From Pratylenchus scribneri (Eukaryota; Nematoda; Chromadorea; Rhabditida; Pratylenchidae): 64,000 nucleotides of DNA. The stretch's first letter is position 1. Each line of letters opens with the position of its first letter. The position numbers were made by a program, and so were the translations under genes. Under the pieces are notes generated by a model. That model was not told the DNA's origin. It ran no database searches and worked only from the letters and a program-made list of their open reading frames with translations. Shown here piece after piece: positions 26,501 to 38,650 of the stretch. The stretch spans positions 2,356,001-2,420,000 of the forward strand of contig JAQSEB010000059.1 of NCBI GenBank assembly GCA_030063045.1, read 5' to 3'.

Positions 26501-29379
26501 GGCGGATGTCCATGAGGTGGATGTGGTGGCAGTGGATGATGATGATGCCTGCGGGTCAATCCTGAAAATGGCACAAACCACTACACAATGAGGAATATGT
26601 ACTGCGAATATGTATTACTGTGGAAGGGGAAGGGATAGAGAGAATGTTCCTTTTTTGCTTAAATGACTCAAATCAATGATTCAAAATATTTTCTGGTTTT
26701 GTTGGGATTTTAGTAACTTAAAACTCATAGTTTAAAATATAATTATGAATATATTCTAATGTGAAAAATTTGAATATAGCAGGGGGCACAATGGCCCGTT
26801 AATTTATGAATTCAATTTTGATGTGCCACTTTTAAATTTGGAAGTGTTTAGTTTCTTAAAACGAAAAAATGATCCTTTTAGAATTCTGAATTGTAAATAA
26901 AAACTAATCGAAAAATGGGCACAATTTTATTATTGATAAATTGAGTGCAAATGAATGGAAAATTGAAGAAAATGGACAAAAAACAAAAAAAATAATAAAT
27001 TAAAGAACACAAAGGAAAGAATTTTGAATGGGAAAGGGAAATGTTACATTTTCGGCTTACCATTATGCAAAATTGGTTGTGCAAAAAATGTGGTCGGTTG
27101 GGGCAATCCGCCATTCAACATTGTGCCACCTGCCATCGGTGTTGTTGTTGGTTGCAAAGGTGGCATTATGGGGGCAGTCGGCGGTGGAATATGTGGACGA
27201 AATGTGGCCTAAAATATTGAATAGAAATGAGCAATTTGATAATCAATGATCCTGATATCCACAAATTTTGGGTTGTATTTAAAGTGAATTCTTATTAATG
27301 ACCTTCATTGTTGCCACTATTTGAATATATAATTTCAATATCAACTCACTCTTGGCACATATCCGATTTGGGCCAAAATTTGGCCCAAATTGAATTGCAT
27401 TTGATCTGCCTTTTCCCCATCCTCTTTTTCATCATCTTTTTTGTCAATTTTGGTCGCATGTTTTTGTATTTCCAATTTTGTGATGCCATTTTGTTGTTGT
27501 GGACTTGGCGTCGTCCGATCTGTGCCAATCCCACCGATGATCAAAGGGAATGGATTCAACGGGTCGTGGATGATCAATTGGCCACGGAGTGCGCCACCAT
27601 CCAAACGAATTTGCCCATCCGGGCTATGTCGATTATGCAGATCCGCCACAATTGGGGCACCGCCCGTTTTAATTCTTGCCTAAATTATTGTGGAATTAAA
27701 TTATTATTCATTTAATTGAATTTATCTAAAATATGTTAAAATGTTTTTAGAAACTCACAAAGACGGGTTTCCCTTTGAATGTTGGCCCAATGGTTTGAAG
27801 GTGGAAAAATGCTCGTTGGGTGTCCGATTCCGTGAGGAATGTCACATACCAACTGTCATTGAGGCCATAGGCCAATGATTGATATGGAGGACATCCTTCA
27901 CCTTGGAACATTGCCTTCACTTCCTGCCAAAATGAATAGGAATTAATAATCCTCCCCTTTTTGATAATGAATACATTTTCGTCAGCATTTTGTGGGATTT
28001 CTCGCAAAATAATTGTGCACCTTTTGAACAATGGCCTCACCCGAGTGCCCTTCTCATCCACTTGAACTTGGGAAGAGGCTGAAAATATAATAAATTTTTG
28101 AAAAAATGAAAATATTTTTGATTTTAAATCAATTTAAAATAATTTAATATTCCCTATAGTGGATAATTTGGCTTTGATGGGAAAAAGGCTCACATTTGAG
28201 CACATCGACGATCAAATCAAAATCGGTGGTCAATTGGGCCACTTTTGGGAAATTGGCCACAATTTTTATTGGCACATATTGATCAGCGTCCATTTGGCAA
28301 CGCAAATATCGATCGTTGATCAAATTTTCCCTGCAAATTAAATTGGCAATTTTCATAAATTTCCATCCATTTTGGGACCTGCTAAAATAATATTCCAATT
28401 GGCGAGTGAGCCGTGCCCTCAATTGTTCCTGGCTCATTGGCTGATGACCAATGCTGGATGGCGGCCGAGTTTCTGGGGTCAATGCCCGATTGTGAAATTC
28501 GTCTGGGCCCGGCACACCCAACAAATGTTGGCGGCATTCGGCCGTAAACCACCAAGGCTAGAAATGGCGGAATTGAATAAAGGAAAATGTTTAGATTTTG
28601 TGAATAATTCAGAATAATTGTCCCAAAATTTGTGCATTTTTTTGCTTACTAGCATTGGTAAATATGGTGATGAGGTCGAGGTGTGGGTGGATAAATTGCC
28701 GCCTATGGCCTCATCCGATGGACCATTGATTGGCTCATTTGGCTTCAACAATGCCGTCGATGGCATTTCATTCATCGTTGATTGTTGTTGTTGAACCTCT
28801 TTCATAGCATCCACATCGCTGACCTTTTTAAAAAGAGGGAAATTATTTTCTTATTTTTGAGGATTTTGGGAAATATTTTTCATTTTATGAGTATTGGATT
28901 CTAGTTTTTCCCTTTTAAAGACCTCTCTGGCCTTTTATTTAAGCAATTTTCCCTTTTCTCAATTTTATTGTCTTTTTTGATTTTTGCCTATAGCAAACTC
29001 AATCTAAGGAATGATGCTGGGAAGGATACGATGCACTTTGAATTGGAAGGAAAAGGAATAAAAACACAGAATTTATTTCCTCTATGGATTGTGTGTCCTT
29101 TGCTTTTAGACAAAGGGCAAAATTGTATGGATATTTTCGACAATTTGATAAAGTAAAAAAGCCATCATTTTATTTTGCCATTTTTAAGTTCCTCTTTACT
29201 TATTTTGCATGTGTCCTTTCTCCTAATAATTTTATCATATAACCGACAATGAATATGCCCAAAAATGGCCAAAAAACCTGTTTAATGACGAAACATCTTG
29301 GCCAAGTTTCGGTGCAAAGGAAGAAGGCACCGCCCGTCGATGCCGTATCCCCACCGTCCAAATCGAAACCGGGACGCAT
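20584..29379 (-). CDS. larp-4: La-related protein 4 homologue, interrupted by a MITE in exon 9
   Basis: Cytoplasmic RNA-binding protein; LARP4 proteins bind poly(A) and poly(A)-binding protein and stabilise mRNA. Exons in transcription order: 29278-29379, 28650-28823, 28379-28557, 28194-28330, 27975-28078, 27759-27923, 27350-27679, 27061-27208, 25516-26561 (with MITE 25777-26271), 24724-25012, 24065-24589, 23574-23919, 23200-23477, 20839-21324, 20584-20659. The La motif (about 135-205) has LEYYFSRENLINDRYL and MDADQYVPIKIVANF; an RRM-like domain follows (CTIILREIP... to GKPVFARIK). The rest is Pro/Gln-rich, then Asp/Glu-rich, then RGG-like (exon 12). Without the MITE all phases close to about 1293 residues. 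As read, an in-frame TGA inside the MITE end would stop the protein near residue 545, keeping La and RRM. Exon 1 is the least certain. The 21325-23199 intron holds a large minisatellite. Confidence 0.88.
21535..23090 (+). repeat. 1.55-kb minisatellite, 23-bp unit with TTTTCCGGAAA core, in a LARP4 intron
   Basis: Roughly 65 head-to-tail copies of a 23-base unit of the form TTTTCCGGAAAGATGTTTTTGTG, with GGAAAA, GTAAAA, GGTTAG and GGTCAG variants. Because 23 is not a multiple of three, each frame reads a 23-residue super-repeat, which creates long spurious frames (MFLCFPEK...). Variant units recur in blocks. It lies in the intron 21325-23199 of the minus-strand LARP4 gene. Confidence 0.95.
25777..26271 (-). 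mobile_element. hAT-type MITE, copy 2, inserted in a LARP4 coding exon
   Basis: A 495-bp near-copy of the element at 19924-20414 in opposite orientation, with the same terminal repeats and an exact 8-bp target duplication ATTCTCAC (25769-25776 and 26272-26279) that again fits nTnnnnAn. Removing the element and one duplication copy restores one continuous reading frame of the LARP4 exon (290 + 253 bases, phase preserved), so the insertion postdates the exon. Strong identity between the two copies suggests recent activity, which needs a hAT transposase elsewhere in the genome. Confidence 0.95.
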
Positions 29380-32300
29380 TTTTTTTGAAGCTTTGAAGAA
29401 GGAAGGGAAAATAATTCAAAAATAACAAGGCAATTCCCTCTTTCGATTGCTTCTTTAAAGAAACAAACCAACTTTTGTTGACTTCTCTGTAAAAAATTCG
29501 AATTCAATTGAATAGAAATGGTTTTTGATAATTATTCGCGCAAAAATTCATCAGAAATTGACAAAAATATGTTTGTAATTAGGACAATTCATATCAAATA
29601 AATAATTAAGCATTGATGAACAGCCTTAAGGCTAAATGGTTTCTGATTGAATTGAACCAATTAAGGCCTAATAAATTTAGCGTAAAAATAAATTATTAAA
29701 TTAAAATCATTAATTTGAATGCGAAATTGGAAAAAAAATGAGCCTAGCGATGATGAGGAAAATATGAAAAATGAATACGAAATTATGAAATCAGCTGATG
29801 AATATAAATTGGCAAAACACATTTATTTCGAATTATGGCCAAATTAGAGGTAAAAAAAGGGATGATGGCCAACTGCTGGATCAACAAAAATACAATATTA
29901 TGAATATGAAGGAAAAATTGTGGAAAAATAGGTCGATGAATGGGAAAGGGAATGAATTGACGGCGGAGAAGGGGCCAAAAGTGAATTTGGGAGAATTTGG
30001 GACCAATTCAGCGAGGAAAATATTTATTTAAAATGGGCCAATTCATTTCCATTTTCATTGATTTATTTCCAAGGCCAATTGGGTAGGGGAAATTTTGATG
30101 AATTTATTATTGGGGGTCATTTTTGTTAAATTTTTTGGGGCAATCCATGCGGAGTTTGGCGGCAAAATTTTTAGCCGAATTAAAAAGAAAAATCGCAGTT
30201 CAAATTCCGTTGTGTATCGTTTATCCCTACTTATCTCGGGTGGACTTCTATTGGAAGTTGACGTTTTTAATAGAGGATTTATGGTATATTAAGCTTTGAT
30301 ACAGTTTATGCATGCGCTCATTCTAATTTAAAAGAGGAAAATGAGCCTCAAGGGAAAATCAAAATAGCGGAGGAATAAAAGGGAAAAAAGGAATGGGAAA
30401 TGTAGACGACGGTATAAAAATGGACTATATTTGGTATTTTGGCCTTTGTTGCGTGGGTAGATGTGTTTTAAAAATTATGAATAAATTGAGGAAATATGGG
30501 GGAATAAAATTTTAATTCATTTTAGGCAATGGAAAAAAGAATAAAATGAAAAGGATGAATTAAATCATTTTTAAATATTAAAAATGCTTTTTAATGGAAT
30601 TTAATGGTAGAACCAAAAAAGGGGCATTCCAAATTTATTCGAAATAAATTGAATGTGATTGGGCTAAAGGGATTTTGCTCCAAATTGTTTTCAATCAATT
30701 TTTAAGAAAATCATTTAAATAAAAATTTTAATCTAAAAATTATTTGGGGTTTAATAATTTTATTGGTTTTTCTTTTGATCAATGTCAATGATCAAGCATT
30801 TCGCCTATTTTTCTGACTTTTGGTCTGTAAAAATAATGTTAAGCCTTTAATGCGAGAATAAATCCATGAATTTGGCCAATTTTTTGTGGAAAAATTTGGG
30901 GCATTGAATTTTGGGGCAATGAATCAAACACAAACAATTTTCATTCATTCAATTCAATATATTTTTGTGTGGAGGAGGCAATGTTGAATGAATGAATGAA
31001 TGAATAACTCGAATGAAATGGGGGAAACCACTGCCGCACATTTTGGTGGAATTTTATTGTAAAATGTGGAGAATTTAAAATATGCGTCACCCCCCCCCAT
31101 GCTTTCTGATTGTGATTGAACAGCCAAAACATAAATACTGGATGATCAAAATTGAAATAGAAAACATGCATTTTTCATTGATTTAAACAAATTAACTAAT
31201 TATTCGATTAAATATTCATTTTCTGTTCAATGAATATACAAGGGGAAATTGAAGGAATATTCCTCGAATAAGCAAGCAAAAAAGAAATAATTTACATTCA
31301 TTGCACTTTTCAAAATAGTTGCCATTTTGCCAGCAAAAAATGGCAACAAAAAAGCCTAATATTTAAATATAATTAGCTTTGTGAGGATGGAGAACGGCCA
31401 AAACTAAATTGGATTGGCAGAATGGATTGAGGTTTGAGGGTCATGAAAAAATGTAGTTTCAAATTCTCCCTCCAACTTTGTATTTCCAACACAAATTTGG
31501 CCCAAATGTGCGATATTGGTTTTCTCCAGCTTTTTTTCGCTTCGTTTGTATTGTCCTTTTTTCTTTTCCCCCAAGTGACGTTTTTCAAAAAAGCCGATTG
31601 GCGAGGTGGCAAAATAGGGCGGCGGTGGTGGCAAAGAATTGAATGGGGAAAATGTGAGGAGAATGGGAAAATGGAAAAGGAATAATGAAAGGGAGGAAAG
31701 GAAGATTCCCAAAATGTTCACACGTAATTGAATTGGGTTGCCGCTTTTTCCAAACAATTGCCCATTCCAAAGGGTTGAAACCGGCATTCGAGAATTGGGG
31801 GAAAAGGGGAAGGAAAAGGAAGGGGTTAAAACGAAAACTGGTTATTACTAATAGAAAAGGGTGATATGCGCCCTATTTGGGGTACGGAAGAATTATTTGG
31901 TTGGGAACAAATCGACGGAATTTATGGATTTTTGATTGGAATAAATTTGGGAATTGCTTTTGAGGGCAAATGACGTACAAAATGGATTATTGGGGGAAAT
32001 GAAAATGGGAAGGAGAAATGGAAGAATGGCGGAGAACTTTGAGGCTTTTTGTCAATTTATGTTTTGGAATTGGGCGAAATATTTGGCTTTTGGACGACTG
32101 AACAAATTTTGGTTGAATTTATTCAGATTTAAAGTGGCGGGGACGAATTTGTGACGAGTGAAATTGAACGAGGCAAAATGGAAATACTTGAGAAAAAAAA
32201 TGATTCATTTTTTGGCAAAATTGAGCTAATTTCACATTTAAGGGGTAATAAAAAAATGTTAAAAAATTTGAATGAATTGAAGGAGGATTAATATATTGAA

Positions 32301-35300
32301 TGAATGCATAAATTTTAATAAGCTAAAATATGTATTTAAATGTTTTAAAATAATAGCCATTTTGCCATTAAAGCATTGGAATATATGGCCATGAATTAAT
32401 ATTCATCATAGAATTAATTAAATACAGCAAAAATCAATTAAAATTCAAGAATTAATTCATCTATAATCTTATAAAGTCCGATTATGGTTGAGAGGGATTT
32501 CCAGAGCAAATGAATGGAATGCGCAAAGCAGAAAATAATTGAATTCACCAGCAGAGGGCATAGGAGAGCAATGCCAGTTGGGGATAATTGGTGCATTCCC
32601 GTTGGATTTATTGTCTAGCCAAATGGCCAATAAATGGCTAGGCCTAGGAGGGGAAAATGCTTGGAAAATGAGAACGGTGGTGGCTGGCCCATTGGCCATT
32701 TTGAGCGGCCTAGACTCGAGAGGCGATAGAGAATGGATGTACACGTCTAAATGAAGGGGAAAGAAGGAGGTTGGCGCCATGAAATGGGGGAAAAATGTGC
32801 AGCGAGGGGAAAATGAGGCGGCAAAATGTTGATATGGCCATAGTAAATGGAATGTATTGAAGGAATGGCCCCGGCGAAAGAGGGGAATAGAAAGGCTCTT
32901 CTGCAGTTTTGTTTGAAGGCAAAATAAAGTAGCAACCAGTGGCCATCGAAAACCAAATAGAAGAGGGGAAATGCGGGGGCAAAAATGGCGATGGCTGTGT
33001 CGGGAAATGCGCATCCACTATCCGGAAATATGTGGGGGAATTTTTTGTGGATTGGAATTGGGGGTGGGGGCGGGTGAGGATTCTGGACTGTGAAAATGCA
33101 AAAGATTGGATGCCAATGAATTGTGAAAATATTTAGGCAACGATGAGAAAATGGAATTGAGAATGGACCTCCTAAACTGTTTCCAATTTAATTTCCAATT
33201 TGGAAAAAACAACTTTGCCTTTGAATGAAATGGGAAATTGGCAGAATATAAAAGGGCAAAGGAGAAGCATTTTAGTTGGAATTGGAATGGCACAAAATTA
33301 ACGATTAGACTTTAGTAACAAGATGGGAGGGAATTTGTCTATATATAATATAGAATTAGTATTAAATTGGTGGGTAATGAAGGATATGAATGTTTTAATA
33401 AATTCCCAACATTTTTGCCAGCGCAAATGTTGCCATTTTTCAGTCCATTTGATTTATGGAGGGAATAGGATGGGTATCATATTTCCCTCAAATTGTTCCC
33501 TAATAAGGCAAAAAATGCTGGAGGAGAGCCTTCTTTGAATACCGGCACCGTCAAAAAAATGAATGAAAATGGATGGCCAAAATGAAAAACACAAAGAGAA
33601 GAGAAGAACCTATCCCCCAAAGGCATTTATTAAAAAAAGAGAATAGGGGGTGCGTTTCAATGGATTAATATTTGTTAATGATTATTTACTAAAGGGTAAC
33701 ATTTTGAATGTCAAATAAAAATGGCCAAATTAATGGCCTATTCAATGATATGATTCGATTAATTGAGGAATTTTATGAATTTGATCAATTCATTTTTATT
33801 AATTCGAAGATAACCAAAAATGATGGATTCTTCTTTTTCAATTATATTCAAAAATTGAATTAAAAACAATTTTAGAGGAAAATAAGTGTGTAGGAAAGGA
33901 AATTCATCGAATTGTAAAGCACATTGGCATTGGCGAAGAACTTTTGGAATGAATTTGGAAGAAATAGAATGAATAAATGAATGAATGAGTGGAAGTTGAT
34001 GACGTTTTGGCCAATTTTGGAGGAGGAGAATGCCGAATGAGAATTCGAGAAGAGAAAAGGAAAGAAAATTTAACAAGCCTAAAATGCTCTTTGTTGTGTT
34101 CTTTTTGGCGAATTTGTTCTCTCTACCATTTCCATTGATGGCCATCTAGAAAAAAAAAGAATTGGAGAGGAACAAAAACCTAAAGAAAAATGGATTCCTC
34201 GGCGGAAAAATGCTGATTCAATGTATGGAAATAGTGAGAGGGGGAATGGATTGGAGGAAAAGCACCTTCTAATATGGCCTTTGACCCTTGAAGGGAAAAA
34301 GCTTTTGAAGCCGAAATGAATGAAGCCGCCTCTTTAGAGGGACGTGAGCCGCCTTTTTGGCCGTCGAATTCAGTCTCTTAGGGAAATTTTTCTGTTGCAC
34401 TGCGAGGTAAAATGGCAGTGGCAGCTGCCATTTTGGCCAGCTGAGCCAATGGCACAAAATATTGATGGGAATGGGAACACGGGAATGGAAAGAAAAGAAC
34501 TGCCCTGAAGCAACAAGCGGACGGCAAAAGAAAAAGGGAATAGAGAATTTGGAATGCCAAAGGCAAAGACATCGAAAAACGATGCCGACGACAAAACGAG
34601 AGGGGAATGGGCATACATTGACATTGAGACTGCCGGAGGGGCAAATTCTGAGGGACGGAAAGAATATTGCTTTGAGTTGCTGGAGGGGAAAGAAAGGCGC
34701 ACCGCTCTCGACGAGTTGAACTCCACCCTTTTTGGAAGAGTAAATAAACGAGAGGAAACGGGAGCCGCTGCCCTTCGGTGGGTTGACGACGTACATTTTG
34801 GGGATGGATGGAAGAAATGGAAGGAAGATGAAGTGGAATATGGATGGAAGATGAAGAAATGGATGAGAGTTGAATGGAAAAGCAAAATTCCGTGAGAGGA
34901 AAGATGTAAAAATCGAGAAAAGCAGCCGAGAATGGGAATGCATTGGCCAAAGAGTGGCCATATAATATGGGAGAAAATGGGAATGGGAAGGAATAGGGAA
35001 TAGGGATAGACACGGACGTGAAAAAGTGCGTAAACTGTTAAAGGGAGCAAGAATTGATGAGGCGACGTAAACCACATCTAGGACCTTTTGCCTTCACTGG
35101 GTGGGACCGGAAAGAATAATATTATTTTCTATTGGGGCAGTCGAGAATGGAGAAGGAATGAATAAAGGCGGCGAACATGTTGGGGAAAAAGTTGGTGATT
35201 GGGGAAATAGATTGGGGAAGGGAAATGATTAAATAAATATAAAATGAGGTTATTGGCTGCAGGCCATGTGAATGTTTGCAGAATAATGAATGGAGCAAAA

Positions 35301-36171
35301 TGTGGGGGCGATGACCTAACTAATAAGGAGTGATTTTTGCAGATAAGGGGGACATTGATTAGAAAATGATTGGGAATTTTTTTATTATTTAGTTAAAAAG
35401 GAGAGGTCTCAAAAGGAAAGCACACTAATTTTAATTGAATGGACTATAAAGCATACATTTGGGGGAGGAAAAAAGGAGGAAAAGCTTAATAAAAAAATAT
35501 ACTAGCACATTTATAATAAAGAAGAATTTGAACAATGAAGCAAAAAGAGGAAGTATGACTCGTATTTTAGTAAAAAGATATTGACCGACGGTTTGTGCAT
35601 GTTTGTGGCCAATATATTATTGGCCAGAAAAGCGGCTGGCAGGATAAGGCGAATAAATGTGATGGAGTGCCGTAAGACATTTTGGCTAACCTTGCATTCC
35701 ATCCATATCCCTCCTATTATTAATAAGCCAACAAAAGCATAGGAAAGAAAAAACTGCAGAGGAACAGCAAAGGGAATTGAAAGGCCATTAAGGAGTCGCG
35801 CGGAAGGGGCAGCCGAAGGGATGGTGAGAACAAATATGCAATGGGGCCGTGAAGGTGGAGCAATAAATGTGCGCGCGGGTATGATGTGAAAAGTAAGGGG
35901 TACTGCCCTCATCATGGATTGTGCGCGACTTTGTTGCAAAGAACTCTCTGGATCTGGAGAGGAAAAAACTGGCTGTTGAGGTGGTGGTTGCAAGGATGGA
36001 TTTTTGTTGCTGGCTTATAAATGTGGAATGAGAGGAATTATCCTCATTTTTGTCACCATACAATTTCCCATTCAATGTTGTTTGATCTTCTGATGATTCA
36101 TGGATTAGGATGTGGGGATATTGTCATTGTCAGTCATCGATATCAACAAAATATGGATTGGACATTGGGAC

Positions 36172-36277
36172 ACTGGGGATCATTTTTTAATATCAACAGC
36201 AGATGTAAAAAATTATTTTGGGATACTGGGGATCATTTTTTAATATCAACAGCAGATGTAAAAAATTATTTTAAAAT
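36172..36277 (+). repeat. 53-bp tandem duplication
   Basis: Two adjacent, almost identical copies of a 53-base unit containing ACTGGGGATCATTTTTTAAT and CAGCAGATGTAAAAAATT. The first copy starts at 36172 and the second at 36225. No gene overlaps. Confidence 0.8.
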
Positions 36278-36783
36278 TTCAATCACAATTTCGCAGCATT
36301 CGCACAATTATCCTTCGCTTTAAATATCTCTTCATTTCCGCTGATGAAAGAATTAGAAATGGATATGAACATTTAAAAGGGCTGCTGATTGGATTTGGTT
36401 GTGTTTTGATGGGGATCTCTTATGGTGCGCGATACTTCTGCTGGGGCTTGATTGATGTGCTCCGAGGGGGATTTAAAGAGGGATTAAAAGTTGGTGAAAC
36501 TGTTTGGAGGAAATGGATGTGGGGATGATGGATCATGGAAAGTGCAAAAGGATTTTAGTGCGCGGCAAAAAATGAAATCGGCAAAATCCCTTTCTCAGGA
36601 GAGAGAACGGAATTGTATGAAATTGTTCATTTTTTCCACAATGATATTTACAATATCCGCTCCAATTTAAGTTTCCGACCAATTATTCCTTTCTTAAATA
36701 TCACAAATTATTTCTAGTCTTTTGCGTTGAAATAAGCCTTCGGCAATGTTCAAAGTTCAATTCATGTGAACAAATTTTGTGGG

Positions 36784-36828
36784 GGTAAAATGTATCGTAT
36801 GGGGGGTAAAATGTATCGTATGCTGCGG
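36784..36828 (+). repeat. 22-bp tandem duplication
   Basis: Two adjacent copies of a unit containing GGGTAAAATGTATCGTATG, separated only by variation in G-run length. Confidence 0.7.
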
Positions 36829-37589
36829 ATATATTTGAATTGATTATTCCCTGCGTGCAAATGATGGAAATACTTATGAAAATGTTATTGTGGGTAAAAT
36901 TTTTCTGGAACCCAAATAACGGTTGAGTGCGAGCGGAAATCCTTGTGGATCAGTTTGAAAAAAAACACTTTCCAAGAAGAGCAAATGAAAAATGGGGCAT
37001 CCGAGTGATCAGCTGGTGATTGACGATCAAATGGGGCCAGCCTTTCGATCCATCAATGATCTTCAACAAGAAACATCCTCCCTCCAATGCATTGTGATTA
37101 AAATAAATCAAGAATTGGATGAGGGATTGGGGGAAATAAAAAAGTCTGGAGGATAAATGCCGCTAAGAAGGGGTGAAAGACCAAAGCACATAGGGAATAT
37201 TAAACTTCTTTGTCGCTTGGAGCCGCATTGGCTAGTTTAGGAATTGAGGGTAATTAATTTATCGAGGTTAGGTATAAAAAATTCATTGAGTTCCCCGTTC
37301 TTTCGAATGAACGTGTTCCGCCTTCCAGGGCAACTGACCCTCAATGGAAGTGTTCATTTACAAAATGTTATTTTTTTATTACCGCCGTTACTTTATTGCT
37401 GCTGCCTATGAGTCCGTATCCGTATGGAGGCTGGAGGGGGAATGTTTGTCAACAAAAAATGGTTGATTAATGTTTGTTCGGAGCAATAACTCGATTGGTT
37501 TTTCTTCCTCCAAGCCACAACAAGAAGAGGAAAACTTAAAGCAAGATAATTATGCAAGATTCAGATTTTTGTTTTTTTTAATTGAAATA

Positions 37590-38092
37590 AAAAATCCGTT
37601 AAAATGTGTTTTTAATTCCGAAAAATATTCGCCAAAATGTGTTTTTAGTTTTGGAAAATGTTCGCCAAACAAATGTGTTTTTAGTTTCGGAAAATGTTCG
37701 CCAAACAAAATGTGTTTTTTCTTTCCGGAAAATGTTCGCCAAACAAAATGTGTTTTTTCTTTCCGGAAAATGTTCGCCAAACAAAATGTGTTTTTTCTTT
37801 CCGGAAAATGTTCGCCAAACAAAATGTGTTTTTTCTTTCCGGAAAATGTTCGCAAAACAAAATGTGTTTTTTCTTTCCGGAAAATGTTCGCCAAACAAAA
37901 TGTGTTTTTTCTTTCCGGAAAATGTTCGCCAAACAAAATGTGTTTTTTCTTTCCGGAAAATGTTCGCCAAACAAAATGTGTTTTTTCTTCCCGGAAAATG
38001 TTCGCCAAACAAAATGTGTTTTTTCTTCCCGGAAAATGTTCGCCAAACAAAATGTGTTTTCCCTTTCCGGAAAATGTTCGCCAAAATGTGGT
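37590..38092 (+). repeat. 38-bp minisatellite (TTTCCGGAAAATGTTCGCCAAA) upstream of SERAC1
   Basis: About 12 to 13 tandem units. The regular part has a period of 38 bases and reads CCGGAAAATGTTCGCCAAAC followed by AAAATGTGTTTTTTCTTT. The first units are shorter and use TTTTAGTTTCGG in place of CTTTCCGG. The array ends 0.56 kb before the SERAC1 start codon. The unit is shared with the array at 47450-48215. Confidence 0.95.
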
Positions 38093-38626
38093 CATTAAAA
38101 CAAACCAATTCCCCTTTTCTTTTTCCCCATTTTTTTTAATTTAAGATCAATTTTAAGAAAAAGAAAGTCTTATAAAAAATAAAAGGATTACAGAAAATTG
38201 GTTTGCGCACTTCATGAACTAAAAGATAAATGATTATTTTTCCTTAAAATTTAATGTTTTTACTTTTTAATAATTTAATCCTACATACACAATCATTGTT
38301 GAAAATCGGTTTTGATAAAATTCCCTCTTTTTCGGTAAATGGGTTTGCTTCGCTTTCGCCTTTCGATTAAATTGAAAGAAAAAACCAGGGTCATTTCATC
38401 TCATTTTTAAAATATTGTTTTCTGTTCATTTTTCTTTTCATTTATTATTTTTTGGAAAAAGAAAAAATAAAAAAGTTTTTAATTTTAACCTTCCTTGTTC
38501 CTTCTTAAATCTTAACCACGTGGAATGAAAAAGTAACATACATAACCGACAAAAGCAGCTGACTGCCCTGCTGATTCTGATCTCAATTTCTATTCTGATT
38601 TTTTTATGATTTATTATTCGTTGATT

Positions 38627-38640
38627 AAATAATTTTTTAG
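38627..38640 (+). promoter_or_regulatory. Candidate trans-splice acceptor of SERAC1
   Basis: A T-rich tract ending in TTTTTTAG at 38640 lies only 10 bases before the ATG. A cis intron ending here would need an upstream 5'-UTR exon; a spliced leader is the simpler reading. Confidence 0.45.
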
Positions 38641-38650
38641 AGTGCTAAAA

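Larger units (their letters stand above)
29380..37590. other. Long gene-poor region, purine-rich on the + strand
   Basis: About 8 kb upstream of the LARP4 start with no supported gene. Read on the minus strand it is as pyrimidine-rich as the region upstream of the TCF gene, and low stop density gives overlapping frames of more than 200 codons in all three minus frames at 34269-35077, which argues for composition and not coding. It contains small tandem duplications at 36172-36277 and 36784-36828 and a C run near 31088. Confidence 0.5.

Noticed and set aside
29720..30031. Short + strand frame with charged residues
   Set aside because: No recognised motif, in-frame stops break it, and no splice signals connect the parts.
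34554..34895. A 113-codon + strand frame that looks fairly protein-like
   Set aside because: It lies within the strongly skewed region, has no recognised motif, no splice context and overlaps three long minus-strand frames. Kept only as a note.
35511..36075. Minus-strand frames with a hydrophobic segment (AFVGLLIIGGIWM)
   Set aside because: They share the pyrimidine bias of the region. The two frames do not join through clear splice sites and no family is recognisable.
37470..38144. Long frames on both strands over the 38-bp array
   Set aside because: Same artefact as above: the 38-bp repeat is open in several frames. No unique sequence supports coding.
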